A DNA stretch of 51,829 bases from Betaproteobacteria bacterium (lineage in GTDB: Bacteria > Pseudomonadota > Gammaproteobacteria > Burkholderiales > SG8-39), in contig JACRAS010000219.1 of the NCBI GenBank assembly GCA_016234705.1, positions 1 to 51,829 on the forward strand, written 5' to 3'. Numbering within the stretch: the first letter of the stretch is position 1; each line of letters opens with the position of its first letter. The position numbers were made by a program, and so were the translations under genes. This document shows positions 1 to 8,757 of this stretch, piece by piece. Under the pieces are notes generated by a model. The model ran no database searches, was not told where the DNA came from, and worked only from the letters and a program-made list of their open reading frames with translations.

Positions 1-2
1 GC

Positions 3-365
3 ATCCAGAGCGGCGCCAGAATTTCCACTCTCCAGGGCGCGCGCGGGGCAGTCGCTTCGGCGATGAACATCGCCTACGCCACGCAAACATCCCAGGGCCT
101 GGCCTCCAACGTGGGTATCACGCTGAATGGAATTTCGATCGCCATGCTCAACGGCTATCCCGCGGCCGGAGGCGCGGGCAACGTATCAAACATCTACGCC
201 GCGGCTGGCTTGTCTGCGGACTACAACACGGCCAGCGCGGCTGCCGCCACGATATTTATCCAGGTGGCCAATGCGCCGACACCCGGTCTTTGCAGTTTCT
301 CCTACAACGCGGCTACCGCAGCCTTGCCGGCTCAGGTCGGAGCGGTTGTTACCAGCGGCTGCTGA
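3..365 (+). CDS. Type IV pilin of the MSHA family, C-terminal part (5' truncated)
   Basis: The reading frame is open from the left edge and ends at TGA 363-365. The visible part reads as the globular half of a type IV pilin: a short helix (SRISTLQGARGAVASA-like) followed by a Gly/Ala/Ser/Asn-rich beta region. It has two Cys, one about 25 residues before the end and one as the last residue, consistent with the C-terminal disulphide loop of these pilins. The N-terminal prepilin helix is outside the window, so MshA and MshB cannot be told apart. mshC, mshD and mshO follow, and in known MSHA loci the major pilin sits just upstream of mshC, so MshA is favoured. A methionine at 63 is internal to the domain and is not the true start. 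Confidence 0.75.
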   Translation: MQSGARISTLQGARGAVASAMNIAYATQTSQGLASNVGITLNGISIAMLNGYPAAGGAGNVSNIYAAAGLSADYNTASAAAATIFIQVANAPTPGLCSFSYNAATAALPAQVGAVVTSGC

Positions 366-521
366 TCGCGGTTTCGCTGGGCATAGGCCTGCCGCCTCCA
401 TGGAGACCGCGTAAGCGGCCGACTGGCGCAGGCGCAGGCAAGGGGTAGGCTCGGTGGTCCGATCCTGCCCTTCGTGTTTTTGGAGGGGCGGAGCGCGCCG
501 GCGACCGCCTCGCTAGAACAG

Positions 522-1028
522 ATGGAGAATCAGTTGCGAAGCCTGGGATTCACGCTGGTCGAGCTGATCGTCGTCATGGTCGTCCTGGGAATCCTGGCGG
601 CGGTATTCATCCCGCGCTCCGGCAACGATGCGATCATCTTGTCCACCCAGGCGGAGCAGTTCGCGGCGGACATACGCTATGCGCAGTCGCTCGCGATGAC
701 CCAGGGATGGAGCGGAGTTTCGGCGCGGCGCTACCGCATCAATTTCACCGCTACGACCTACAACTTCACCGACGTCAGCGGTGTCGCCGTTCCTCATCCC
801 AGCGGAACGACGGGCTCAATCGCGTTTACGGGCGGAGTCAGCATCTCGCCGTTTCCCGCACCCGCCCTGCCGAACAACGTCGTGACCTTCGACGGGCTTG
901 GGAGGCCCTACACGGATGCGAGCGCGACCACACTGCTCGCATCCACGGCCACGATCTCGCTTGCCAGAGGTAGCGTCACTCGCGCGGTCCAGGTTTCCCC
1001 GGAAACCGGCATGGTGCGCCTGCCATGA
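522..1028 (+). CDS. mshC: MSHA minor prepilin MshC
   Basis: A pseudopilin-like minor subunit of the MSHA pilus, inserted in the inner membrane and processed by a PilD-type prepilin peptidase. From ATG 522 the leader is short (MENQLRSLG) and is followed by FTLVELIVVMVVLG. This gives the Gly-Phe cleavage site and the conserved Glu at mature position 5, ahead of one long hydrophobic helix. The rest is a 140-residue beta-rich domain. A GTG at 474 would lengthen the leader by 16 residues; 522 is preferred because it gives a normal leader length, although no strong ribosome binding site is visible. The stop overlaps the mshD start by 4 nt (ATGA), which indicates translational coupling. Confidence 0.85.
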   Translation: MENQLRSLGFTLVELIVVMVVLGILAAVFIPRSGNDAIILSTQAEQFAADIRYAQSLAMTQGWSGVSARRYRINFTATTYNFTDVSGVAVPHPSGTTGSIAFTGGVSISPFPAPALPNNVVTFDGLGRPYTDASATTLLASTATISLARGSVTRAVQVSPETGMVRLP

Positions 1029-1474
1029 GCGCCTTGCTGGTCAAGGCGGCGGGCGCAGCGCAGCGCGGCGTGAGCCTGATCGAACTCATCGCCTTCATCG
1101 TGATCATGGGAATTTCCGTCACGGCGCTGCTGAGCATGTACCGAGCCGTCCTGCCGCGCGGCGCCACGCCCGCGCAGATCACCCTCGCCACCCAGCTCGC
1201 GCAGGAGCGCATGGAACTCCTGCTCGGCCAGCGCGATGCATACGGTTACTCGACCGCGGTGCTTACCGATCCCTGCGTGGGAGGGACGCCGCCCGCGATA
1301 TGCACCAACCAGTTCACCCCCGCCGGTCTGTACTCGGTTATCGTCGTAGGCATTAATCCAGCCGTGCAGTTCTCCGGCTTGAGCACCAACAGCTACCGCA
1401 TGTTCGGGGTCAAAGTCCTGGGTCCCGATGGCAACCAGCTCGCCAACCTGTCGGCGGTCATCGCCAATTATTGA
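1025..1474 (+). CDS. mshD: MSHA minor prepilin MshD
   Basis: A 149-residue minor pilin. Its N-terminus carries a class III signal with a polar leader ending in QRG, then VSLIELIAFIVIMG; Glu is at mature position 5. Next comes a region with QLAQERMELLLGQRD, typical of MshD/PilV-like minor pilins, where a helix is followed by a small beta domain with two Cys. It starts in a 4-nt overlap with mshC and ends in a TTGA overlap with the next gene, so mshC-D-O are one transcriptional unit. Gene order and the QERMELLL segment support MshD over a generic PilV. Confidence 0.82.
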   Translation: MSALLVKAAGAAQRGVSLIELIAFIVIMGISVTALLSMYRAVLPRGATPAQITLATQLAQERMELLLGQRDAYGYSTAVLTDPCVGGTPPAICTNQFTPAGLYSVIVVGINPAVQFSGLSTNSYRMFGVKVLGPDGNQLANLSAVIANY

Positions 1475-1992
1475 ATCCGATGAACCGCGCGAACACCCGC
1501 TTCTCGACCCTGCGCCAGCTTGGCTTCTCCCTGATCGAGCTGATCGTGGTGACGGTGGTGCTGGGCATCGTCGCGAGCATGGGCGCGATCGTGGTACGCG
1601 ACGGCATGCTCGGCTACTTGCGCGGCCGCGAGATCACCAGCGCCGACTGGCAGGGCCGGCTCGCGCTGGAGCGCATCACGCGCGAGCTGCGCGATATCGC
1701 GTCGCCCAATTATTCCAATATTGCCGCGACCTCCTGTAACAGCTCGACTTTCGCGTATTCCGATATCGGCGCCGTGCCGATCAGCTACACGCAGAGCACC
1801 ACCACGCTGCTGCGCAATGGCCAGCCGCTCGCCGACAATGTCACCGGCTTGCGTTTCTACTGCCTGCAAAGCAATGGCCAGACTTATTCGACCATACCGT
1901 CGGCTGTGTATTACGTCACTGTCTCCATGATCGTTGCCACGGCGAACACCAGCGCTACTTATCGCAGCACGGTCAAGCCGAGGAGTTTCTGA
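1471..1992 (+). CDS. mshO: MSHA minor prepilin MshO
   Basis: A 173-residue prepilin with leader ...FSTLRQLG and mature start FSLIELIVVTVVLG (Gly-Phe cleavage site, Glu5). After the helix it has a PilW/MshO-like stretch (WQGRLALERITRELRDIAS) and a beta-rich C-terminal half with two Cys. The start is uncertain. TTG 1471 gives a 4-nt TTGA overlap with mshD, like the other junctions here; ATG 1480, three codons in, is the alternative. The stop shares one base with the next start (TGATG). It probably serves as a minor subunit in pilus initiation or tip assembly. Confidence 0.82.
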   Translation: MNPMNRANTRFSTLRQLGFSLIELIVVTVVLGIVASMGAIVVRDGMLGYLRGREITSADWQGRLALERITRELRDIASPNYSNIAATSCNSSTFAYSDIGAVPISYTQSTTTLLRNGQPLADNVTGLRFYCLQSNGQTYSTIPSAVYYVTVSMIVATANTSATYRSTVKPRSF

Positions 1993-3920
1993 TGCGACAG
2001 CCCGAGCTGAACATCAAGCGCGCGCGCGGTTTCCTGCTGATCGTGGCGGTAGTGGTGTTGGTGCTCGTCGCCGTGGCGGTTGTCGCTCTGGGCAATATGA
2101 CCTCGGCCGACATCCGCGCCAGCTCAGGGCATGCGCAGTCGGAGCAGGCATATTTTGTCGCGACTTCGGGTATCGAATATGCGAGCCAGCAGTTTGGCGC
2201 CGGAACGCAATGCGCCAACCTCACCAACACGAATATTGCGGTAGGCGCCGGCACGTTTGCCACCAGCGGCGTCCGCTATACTCCCGCTCGCACGACATTG
2301 TCCGCCGCGATTGGCGCCACGAGCACTACGATCCCGGTAGCGAGCATCGCCGGCTACGCCCCAAGGGGGCAAGTGCGCATCGACAACGAATACATTAACT
2401 ACGCCAGCGCTTCTGCGGTCGCCGGCATCTGCGCTCCCGCCGCGGCACCCTGCCTGCTGAACGCGCAGCGCGCTGCCTCCGGCAGCACGGCTGCGGCGCA
2501 TGTCATTGCCACGCCGGTGGCGCAGACTATGTGCGTGGTGACCTCGACCGGCGCTGCCGGCGGCGCGACACGCGTGCTGCAGCAGGGAATTCGCCTGCCA
2601 GGGGCCATGGTCGTTTATGCCAAGCTCAACGGCGATCGCGTGCCCTACTACCGCATGTGGGACGGCACGGCCTGGGGCGCGGAGCGGACCGCTACCAGCG
2701 TCGGTGCCGTCGGCAACATCGACTTCATGGTGCTGAAATTTTCGCGTACCCGCAACGAGGCCGTCCTGGGTGTTCAGAGCAGCACCGGCGCTATCACGAC
2801 CCAGATCTGGAATGGCTCGGCGTGGAGCGCGGTGACCGCCATCGGCACCGCCGCTGCCAACTACCGCGGATTTGACCTCGAGTACGAGCAAAACAACGAT
2901 CGCGCCTTGATCGTCTATCACACCAACGTTGCCGCCCAGTTCTCCTATCGCACCTTGAGCGGAACCACCTGGTCCGCAGCCACCAACGTGGCATTGCCGG
3001 TGGGATTCGGGACGCTGCGTTGGATAGAACTGGCGCCCAATCCGCTTGGCATCAGCAACGACATGGCGTTGATATTGACCAACAACGGGGTCGCTGGCGC
3101 GGGACGCATCTACGGCTTGCGCTGGACCGGCAACGCCTGGAACAACATGGGGGCTGCCGCGGCTTGGGACACGGTGGCGGCAAACACTACCACCAAGATC
3201 ATCGATGTGGCGTACGAGCAGCAGTCCGGGGACATCCTGTTCGTGTGGGGCAGGGGGGTCACTACCCAGCCCTACCGCAGCTATAGCGGCGGCGCCTTGG
3301 GCGCGGTGACCGTCCTGACCATGGGGGATCAGGGCGGGGCGCCGAATTGGCTGCGCCTCGCTCCCGACCCGACCTCGAATCGCATCATGTATGCGGCGAC
3401 GGATACGGGTTCGGACTTGAACACCCGCATGTGGACGGGTGCAGCGTGGGATTGCAGCGCGCCCGCGGCGGGGGCATGCAACGCCAGCCATCCGGAGCAC
3501 TCCGCTGCCGTGGAAGATATCCAGGACATGAACTTCGACATCGTGTTCGAGACACATCCGCTCAACCCGGGGATCGCATGGCTGGTGTTCGGCGATGGTG
3601 CAACGGTATCGCGCAGACGCTGGAATAGCGGGACCAGCACCTGGGCGGCCGCCACGACCTCGGGCGACGACACTGCCTACGTGGCGCTCGCCGCTCATCC
3701 GTTCAAGGATTCGGGCGCGGTGTTCGCGGCGATTTACGAGGACACGCAGTCCGCGACCGACGACATCAGGGCGATGCAGCTCACTGCGGGCGGGGTCGCC
3801 TGGTCGGTGCTGACGCAACTGTGGGCCGGCGCCACCGTCGCCAATCCGGTGCGAAACCGCGTCGCGGTGCGCGGCGAACAGGCGCTGGTACCAATCTACG
3901 GCATCGAGGTCTATCCCTGA
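1992..3920 (+). CDS. MshP/PilX-like minor pilin with a large repeat domain, predicted beta-propeller
   Basis: 642 residues. The N-terminus (RARGFLLIVAVVVLVLV) is a prepilin-like membrane helix without Glu5, followed by SEQAYFVATSGIEYA, as in MshP/PilX proteins. MshP and PilX are usually about 150-200 residues, so this protein is far longer. From about residue 205 to the end there are seven or eight repeats of roughly 50-60 residues, each ending in a strand of the type W-(D/N/T)-G-x-A-W (MWDGTAW, IWNGSAW, LSGTTW, WTGNAW, MWTGAAW) and each preceded by a hydrophobic strand such as DRALIVYH or NRIMYAA. I infer a beta-propeller fused to a pilin stalk, possibly an adhesive tip. It sits last in the minor pilin operon, where mshP/mshQ belong. 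Confidence 0.7.
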   Translation: MRQPELNIKRARGFLLIVAVVVLVLVAVAVVALGNMTSADIRASSGHAQSEQAYFVATSGIEYASQQFGAGTQCANLTNTNIAVGAGTFATSGVRYTPARTTLSAAIGATSTTIPVASIAGYAPRGQVRIDNEYINYASASAVAGICAPAAAPCLLNAQRAASGSTAAAHVIATPVAQTMCVVTSTGAAGGATRVLQQGIRLPGAMVVYAKLNGDRVPYYRMWDGTAWGAERTATSVGAVGNIDFMVLKFSRTRNEAVLGVQSSTGAITTQIWNGSAWSAVTAIGTAAANYRGFDLEYEQNNDRALIVYHTNVAAQFSYRTLSGTTWSAATNVALPVGFGTLRWIELAPNPLGISNDMALILTNNGVAGAGRIYGLRWTGNAWNNMGAAAAWDTVAANTTTKIIDVAYEQQSGDILFVWGRGVTTQPYRSYSGGALGAVTVLTMGDQGGAPNWLRLAPDPTSNRIMYAATDTGSDLNTRMWTGAAWDCSAPAAGACNASHPEHSAAVEDIQDMNFDIVFETHPLNPGIAWLVFGDGATVSRRRWNSGTSTWAAATTSGDDTAYVALAAHPFKDSGAVFAAIYEDTQSATDDIRAMQLTAGGVAWSVLTQLWAGATVANPVRNRVAVRGEQALVPIYGIEVYP

Positions 3921-4093
3921 CGCCTGCGGTTTTTCTTTTCCAGGTCGAGTTTTGTGCCTGAGACAGTTCTGGCAGGGGCAAGGAGGGGCGCATTTGGCCT
4001 GCGACCATTGCGCGCCCCGGATACTCCTGAAATCGCTGTGGCAATTAACCATTGCGGCTGAAATCGCGGGAGCGATTGGATAGAGAAAAACCA

Positions 4094-4120
4094 TTGACAA
4101 CAAGCATTTATTGATATAAC
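4094..4120 (+). promoter_or_regulatory. Candidate sigma-70 promoter for the mshI-mshN operon
   Basis: TTGACA at 4094-4099 is followed 15 bp later by TATAAC at 4115-4120, with ATG 4151 about 30 bp downstream. The spacing is shorter than the usual 16-18 bp. The stretch 4080-4140 is visibly more AT-rich than its surroundings. A 6-bp inverted repeat (AATCGC/GCGATT, 4062-4077) lies just upstream. Confidence 0.5.
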
Positions 4121-4150
4121 TTCAAGTAACTCGTCCGACGAGTAACGCAT

Positions 4151-5089
4151 ATGGCATGGTTTTCCAAGAAAAAAGCGCAGCCGGGCTGGATGGCCGTCAG
4201 TACCGACACTGACGCCATACGGCTAGCCCATGTAGAGCGCCCGGCGCGGGGCAAGCCTAAAGTGGATCATTGGGGCATCGTCAAGCTGGACGACAAAGAC
4301 GGCGCGGAATTGCAACAAGCAGCCGATGAGTACCGACTGGGCCGTTACCGCTGCGCCACGCTGCTGCATCCGGCGGAATACCAGTTGCTGATGGTGGACG
4401 CGCCGAATGTGCCGCGCGAGGAGCTGAAGGCGGCGATTCGCTGGCGCGTCAAGGATTTGCTCGAATACCACATCGACGACGCCACCATGGACGTTCTCGA
4501 CATCCCGGTCGACAAGGATGCGGCGGGAAAGAGCCACTACATGTACGCCGTCGCCGCGAAAAATGAGATCGTGCAGGGGCAGATCGCGCAGTTCGAGCGC
4601 GCCAATATTCCGCTGCAGGTGATCGATATTCCCGAAACGGCCCAGCGCAACATCGCCCAGCTATACGAAACCGCCGACCGCGGCATCGGCATGCTGAGCT
4701 TCGATTATTCCGGCGGCCTGTTCACCCTCTCGTTCGCGGGCGAGCTTTACCTCGCGCGCAGGCTGGAGATGACCTGGCCACAGCTCGCAGGAGCGCAGGA
4801 TAGCCAGCGGCAGGCGTACTTCGAGCGCATCGTAGTCGAGTTGCAGCGTTCGCTCGATCACTTCGAGCGCCAGTACCGGAACATCACGCTGTCGGAACTG
4901 CTGCTCGGACCCATGCCCGAAGATATCGGATTGCAGGCATTCCTGAGTTCGCAGTTGTACCTGCCGCTGCGGCAGATCAATCTGGCCGATGCCCTGGAAT
5001 TCGTCGGCAGCGACATGGGCGTCGACAAGCAATGGCAACTGCTCCATGTGCTGGGTGCGGCGCTGCGCGCAGAGCCGAAGGCGCTATGA
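4151..5089 (+). CDS. mshI: MSHA biogenesis protein MshI (PilM-like)
   Basis: A 312-residue cytoplasmic protein of the PilM/MshI actin-like ATPase family, which forms the inner-membrane alignment platform with PilN/PilO-like partners. It opens with MAWFSKKK and has the family segments APNVPREELKAAIRWRVKDLL around residues 82-102 and DIPETAQRNIAQL around 160. The nucleotide-binding loops are weak, as is usual for MshI compared with PilM. It begins the second transcription unit of the locus and overlaps the next gene by 4 nt. Confidence 0.85.
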   Translation: MAWFSKKKAQPGWMAVSTDTDAIRLAHVERPARGKPKVDHWGIVKLDDKDGAELQQAADEYRLGRYRCATLLHPAEYQLLMVDAPNVPREELKAAIRWRVKDLLEYHIDDATMDVLDIPVDKDAAGKSHYMYAVAAKNEIVQGQIAQFERANIPLQVIDIPETAQRNIAQLYETADRGIGMLSFDYSGGLFTLSFAGELYLARRLEMTWPQLAGAQDSQRQAYFERIVVELQRSLDHFERQYRNITLSELLLGPMPEDIGLQAFLSSQLYLPLRQINLADALEFVGSDMGVDKQWQLLHVLGAALRAEPKAL

Positions 5090-5838
5090 GCCAGCAGATC
5101 AATCTTTTCAACCCGGTTTTCCTCAAGCAGAAGAAGACTTTTTCCGCCGTGAACATGGTGGACGCCATGGCCTTGCTGCTGGTCGGCATCGCGGCGTTCT
5201 ACGCCTACGCCAGCATCGAGACGGTGAATCTCGGCCGGCAGGCCGTGGAAACGTCCAGGCAGTATGAGCAGTCGAAGGCGCGGCTGGCTGAAACGAGCGC
5301 GCGCTACGCGCCCAAGAAAATCGACGCCGCCCTCGATGTGGAGGTGAATAATCTGCAGGCACAGTTGAGCGCGCGCAAGGCGACGCTCAACAATCTCGGC
5401 ATCGGCATACCCGCCGGTGACGCGAGTTATGCGGAGTACATGCGCGCCCTGGCGCGCCAGTCCCTCGGCGGGCTGTGGCTGACTGGGTTCAAAGTAGGCA
5501 AAGGCGGCGCAGAGATCGAGATCACCGGGCGCGCACTGCAGCCCGAGTTGGTGCCGTCCTACATCCGCCGCCTGCGCCAGGAACGTGCGCTGCAAGGGCG
5601 CGCCTTCGACTCGCTCAGCATGACGCAAGGCGAGGGAGCGCTGCCGGCGGATACTTCCCGGCCAGCCGGTGCGCCTGCCAGTTACGGTTACACCGAATTC
5701 CGGCTCGGCTCCACCCACGCCGGGCGTGCGTTAGACGGGGATGCGGAGCCGGCCGGCACGACGGCACCTGAACAGGCGGGAGATATTGCGCAGGGCTCGC
5801 GGCAGCCAGCGCAATTTCCCGGCCGCGGATCACGATGA
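5086..5838 (+). CDS. PilN-domain pilus assembly protein
   Basis: 250 residues. The N-terminus MSQQINLFNPVFLKQKK is the cytoplasmic peptide that PilN-type proteins insert into PilM. One membrane helix follows at about residues 25-43, then a periplasmic coiled coil (about 45-105) and a small alpha/beta domain. The last 45 residues are Pro/Gly-rich and look disordered. ATG 5086 overlaps the mshI stop (ATGA), and that fixes the start. In MSHA loci this position is often annotated only as a PilN-domain or second MshI protein, so no symbol is given. Confidence 0.78.
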   Translation: MSQQINLFNPVFLKQKKTFSAVNMVDAMALLLVGIAAFYAYASIETVNLGRQAVETSRQYEQSKARLAETSARYAPKKIDAALDVEVNNLQAQLSARKATLNNLGIGIPAGDASYAEYMRALARQSLGGLWLTGFKVGKGGAEIEITGRALQPELVPSYIRRLRQERALQGRAFDSLSMTQGEGALPADTSRPAGAPASYGYTEFRLGSTHAGRALDGDAEPAGTTAPEQAGDIAQGSRQPAQFPGRGSR

Positions 5839-6539
5839 AGCAGCTAATGCAAAAATACGCACAGCGTCTGCAAAAATACGCGGACAGCGTCGATTCGATG
5901 GCATTGAGCGAGCGGACCATGTTTTTCGGCGCCGTGGCGCTGGTGCTGATGACCTTGCTCCAGGTTTTTCTGCTGAACCCGGTGTTGTCGCAGCGAAACC
6001 AGCTTTCGGCACAGATCGCGCAACAGCAGGACGAAACGAAGGCGATCCAGGCGCGAATCCAGAGCCTGGTTCGGCCGGATCTTCCCGACCAGGACGCGCT
6101 AAATCGCGCCAAGCTCAAAAGCCTGCGCGAACAGATGGCGCAACTGGAGCGGCAGTTCGAGGAGCAGCAAAGGCAATTTGTCGCGCCGGGACAGATGGCT
6201 GCGATGCTCGAGAACATGATCGCGAAAAACCGGAAATTGCAGTTGCTGTCGCTGCGCAACCTGCCTGGTGGCGGCGTGCCGGAAACGGGCGCTGGCGCGC
6301 CGGCAAGCGCCGCCGGCGGCGGTGCGCGGGCGGGCGGCGGGCGTGAGGTTTTTCGGCACACGGTGGAACTCAGCATCAAGGGCAGCTATTTTGATCTGCT
6401 CGATTACCTGGCCGCGCTCGAACGCATGCCCGAGCACCTGTTCTGGGACGGAATTGAACTGACTGCGCAGTATCCGCAGTCCGTGTTGAAGCTGACCATC
6501 TATACGCTCAGCCCGGAGAAATCATGGCTGACCGTATGA
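5835..6539 (+). CDS. mshJ: MSHA biogenesis protein MshJ (PilO-like)
   Basis: A 234-residue bitopic membrane protein. It has a short cytoplasmic N-terminus, a transmembrane helix at about residues 30-50, a coiled coil rich in Gln/Glu/Arg (about 52-120), then an Ala/Gly-rich hinge and a small ferredoxin-like domain ending in LTIYTLSPEKSWLTV. This is the PilO/GspM/MshJ architecture; it pairs with the PilN-like protein encoded just upstream. The start overlaps the previous gene by 4 nt, and the 3' end overlaps mshK by 16 nt. Confidence 0.82.
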   Translation: MKQLMQKYAQRLQKYADSVDSMALSERTMFFGAVALVLMTLLQVFLLNPVLSQRNQLSAQIAQQQDETKAIQARIQSLVRPDLPDQDALNRAKLKSLREQMAQLERQFEEQQRQFVAPGQMAAMLENMIAKNRKLQLLSLRNLPGGGVPETGAGAPASAAGGGARAGGGREVFRHTVELSIKGSYFDLLDYLAALERMPEHLFWDGIELTAQYPQSVLKLTIYTLSPEKSWLTV

Positions 6540-6907
6540 TGCCGGCGCAGGCAATTGCGGCCACCGCCGCGCTGCTGCTATCCGCCGGCAGTACCGCGCA
6601 AGCGCTCACCGATCCGACGCGGCCGCCGCTCGAGCTCATGAGTGTGGTGGGGTCCGGTGTGGCGCCGCGCACTCCGCTGCAATCGATCGTGCTGTCGAGC
6701 GCGCGCAAAGGCGCGATCATCAACGGCCAGTTTGTGCCTTTGGGGGGAACTTACGGCAAGGCAAAGCTGGTCCGAATCACGGCGACCGAAGTGACTTTGA
6801 AAAGCGAAGGAACAGTGGAAGTGCTACAGTTGTATCCCCCGATGGAGAAGACTTCTGCTGCGTCCGGCGCAGAGGGAAAACCGGAGAAAGCGGTAAAACG
6901 CCCATGA
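6524..6907 (+). CDS. mshK: MSHA biogenesis protein MshK (PilP/GspC-like)
   Basis: A 127-residue secreted or periplasmic protein. It has a signal-like N-terminus (AIAATAALLLSAGSTAQA), then LTDPTRPP, the motif typical of MshK and other PilP/PulC-type proteins just before the HR domain. The domain includes IVLSSARKGAIINGQFVPLGG, ending in a strand-rich region (VEVLQLYP). It probably links the inner-membrane platform to the MshL secretin encoded next. It overlaps mshJ by 16 nt and mshL by 4 nt. Confidence 0.82.
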   Translation: MADRMMPAQAIAATAALLLSAGSTAQALTDPTRPPLELMSVVGSGVAPRTPLQSIVLSSARKGAIINGQFVPLGGTYGKAKLVRITATEVTLKSEGTVEVLQLYPPMEKTSAASGAEGKPEKAVKRP

Positions 6908-8757
6908 AAACTCTGTGCACTGCCGGACTGATGATAAGCGCAATGATCGCGGCCGGCTGCGCCCGGGAACCCGTGCGCGCCAACCGCGTCAGCGAGCGGA
7001 TCATCGACGAGATGGACAAGAGCGCGCAGCGCGCGAAACCGAGGGAATCCGATGCGGTAAATCAGGCGCTGCTGCCGCCGCTGCGCATGGAATTGCCTCA
7101 GGCACAGGGAAAACCGATCGAGGGGCGCTTCGATCTGAACGTGAACAACGCCCCGGCGCGCGAAGTGTTCCTGTCCATCGTGTCGGATACGCGCTACAGC
7201 ATGCTGGTCCACCCGGAGGTGTCCGGATCCATCTCGGTGAACCTCAAGGACGTGAGCCTGTCCGAGGCGCTCGAATCGATCCGCGAGATCTATGGCTACG
7301 AGTACAAAATCGACGGCAGCAGGGTCTATATCCAGCCTGCCGGCCTGCAGACGCGCGTGTTTCAGGTCAACTATCTGATCGGCGCGCGCCAGGGCAGGAG
7401 CGACATGCGCGTTACCGCGGGTTCCAGCGGAATAGCGACCGGTGCCACGACTGCAACTACCGCGACCGCGACGGTGACGGCGCCAGGTGCGGCGGGAGCG
7501 GCACCCGTGGGTCCGGTCGGCGTGCAGGGTCCACCTTCCCTGACCCCAAACGCAGCGGGCGCGCTCGGCGGCATGCAGGCCGACGCAACGCGCATGTCCA
7601 CGGTCCAAACGACCGACTTCTGGGCCGAGGTGGCGTACGCAATTCGCTCCATCGTCGGCACGGGCGAGGGGCGCAACTTGGTCATCAGCCCGCAGTCCGG
7701 TGTGGTGGTGGTGCGCGCGATGCCGCAGGAGCTGCGCAGCGTCGCCGCCCTGCTTAAGGCGATGAAGCTGTCGGTGGAACGGCAGGTGATGCTCGAGGCG
7801 AAAATCATCGATGTGACTTTGAACCAGGCTTATCAATCCGGGATCAACTGGGCGGGGTTTGATTTCAAACAGGGCATCGCCGGCGGTTTTTCCAGCGGTG
7901 TGGGTGGCGCGGCCAACAGCTTGGGGCCGAGCGGCAGCTTGAGCGGGCGTACCGCCGGCAGCAGCGCCGGCCTCAGCAGCAATTTCACCGTCGGCGGGCT
8001 AAACCCCCCAGGGGTGGGAGCGCTCGGCGGCGTGGTTGCGGGGGCCACGAACGTCGCCGGCGGGGTGTTCGGTCTGGCGGTGCAGACGCAAAATTTCGCG
8101 GCTTTGCTGCAGTTTCTCGAGTCGCAGGGGTCGGTGCAGGTGCTGTCCAGTCCCAGGGTGGCCACGCTCAATAACCAGAAGGCCGTGCTAAAAGTCGGTA
8201 CCGACCAGCCTTACGTCACGAGTATCACAGTGGTTCCCGGCCTGACCACCGGAGGGGTGGTCACGCCCACGTCGGTTGCACCGCAAATAAGCAATATATT
8301 CTCCGGCATTTCGCTGGATGTGACGCCTCAAATCGACGAGAACGGAAATATTGCGCTGCATATCCATCCGTTGGTTACCAGCGTGAGTCCGAAGTCGGTC
8401 GGGTTCAATCTGGTCGGAGTCGGAGCGCAAAGCGTCGATGTGGCCGCGATCAATGTGAGCGAGTCCGATACCATGGTGCGCACGCAGGACGGCAACATCG
8501 TCGTGCTGGGCGGCTTGATGAAAGTGGAACTGAACAACGGCCGCAGCGGCATTCCCGGCCTCGCCGATGCGCCGGTTATCGGCGGCGCTTTCCGCAATTC
8601 CTCCACCGACACCATAAAGAGGGAACTGGTGATTCTGATCAAGCCCACGATCATCGACAGCGACAAGAACTGGGAACAGGACATACAGGACAGCCGCAGT
8701 CGCATGCAGGGCATGGGCAACGATCAGCGTACCAGCCCGGCCGACCGAAAACAGTGA
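6904..8757 (+). CDS. mshL: MSHA outer-membrane secretin MshL
   Basis: 617 residues. A lipoprotein signal ends in MIAAGC, making Cys19 the lipidation site. An STN/secretin N0-like domain (about 75-140, FDLNVNNAPAREVFLSIVSDTR) and an N1-like region follow. A Gly/Ala/Thr linker at about 165-220 and a Gly/Ser-rich stretch at about 330-385 are present. The C-terminal secretin domain includes VLSSPRVATLNNQKAVLKVG and ends with VIGGAFRNSSTDTIKRELVILIKPTII. It forms the gated outer-membrane ring through which the pilus exits. It overlaps mshK by 4 nt (ATGA) and mshM by 4 nt (GTGA). Confidence 0.93.
   Translation: MKTLCTAGLMISAMIAAGCAREPVRANRVSERIIDEMDKSAQRAKPRESDAVNQALLPPLRMELPQAQGKPIEGRFDLNVNNAPAREVFLSIVSDTRYSMLVHPEVSGSISVNLKDVSLSEALESIREIYGYEYKIDGSRVYIQPAGLQTRVFQVNYLIGARQGRSDMRVTAGSSGIATGATTATTATATVTAPGAAGAAPVGPVGVQGPPSLTPNAAGALGGMQADATRMSTVQTTDFWAEVAYAIRSIVGTGEGRNLVISPQSGVVVVRAMPQELRSVAALLKAMKLSVERQVMLEAKIIDVTLNQAYQSGINWAGFDFKQGIAGGFSSGVGGAANSLGPSGSLSGRTAGSSAGLSSNFTVGGLNPPGVGALGGVVAGATNVAGGVFGLAVQTQNFAALLQFLESQGSVQVLSSPRVATLNNQKAVLKVGTDQPYVTSITVVPGLTTGGVVTPTSVAPQISNIFSGISLDVTPQIDENGNIALHIHPLVTSVSPKSVGFNLVGVGAQSVDVAAINVSESDTMVRTQDGNIVVLGGLMKVELNNGRSGIPGLADAPVIGGAFRNSSTDTIKRELVILIKPTIIDSDKNWEQDIQDSRSRMQGMGNDQRTSPADRKQ

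Noticed and set aside
2124..4103. Long minus-strand frame (about 659 codons) opposite the mshP-like gene
   Set aside because: It is the antisense of a well-supported gene, rich in Arg/His/Gly as expected of a shadow, and spans the mshI promoter region.
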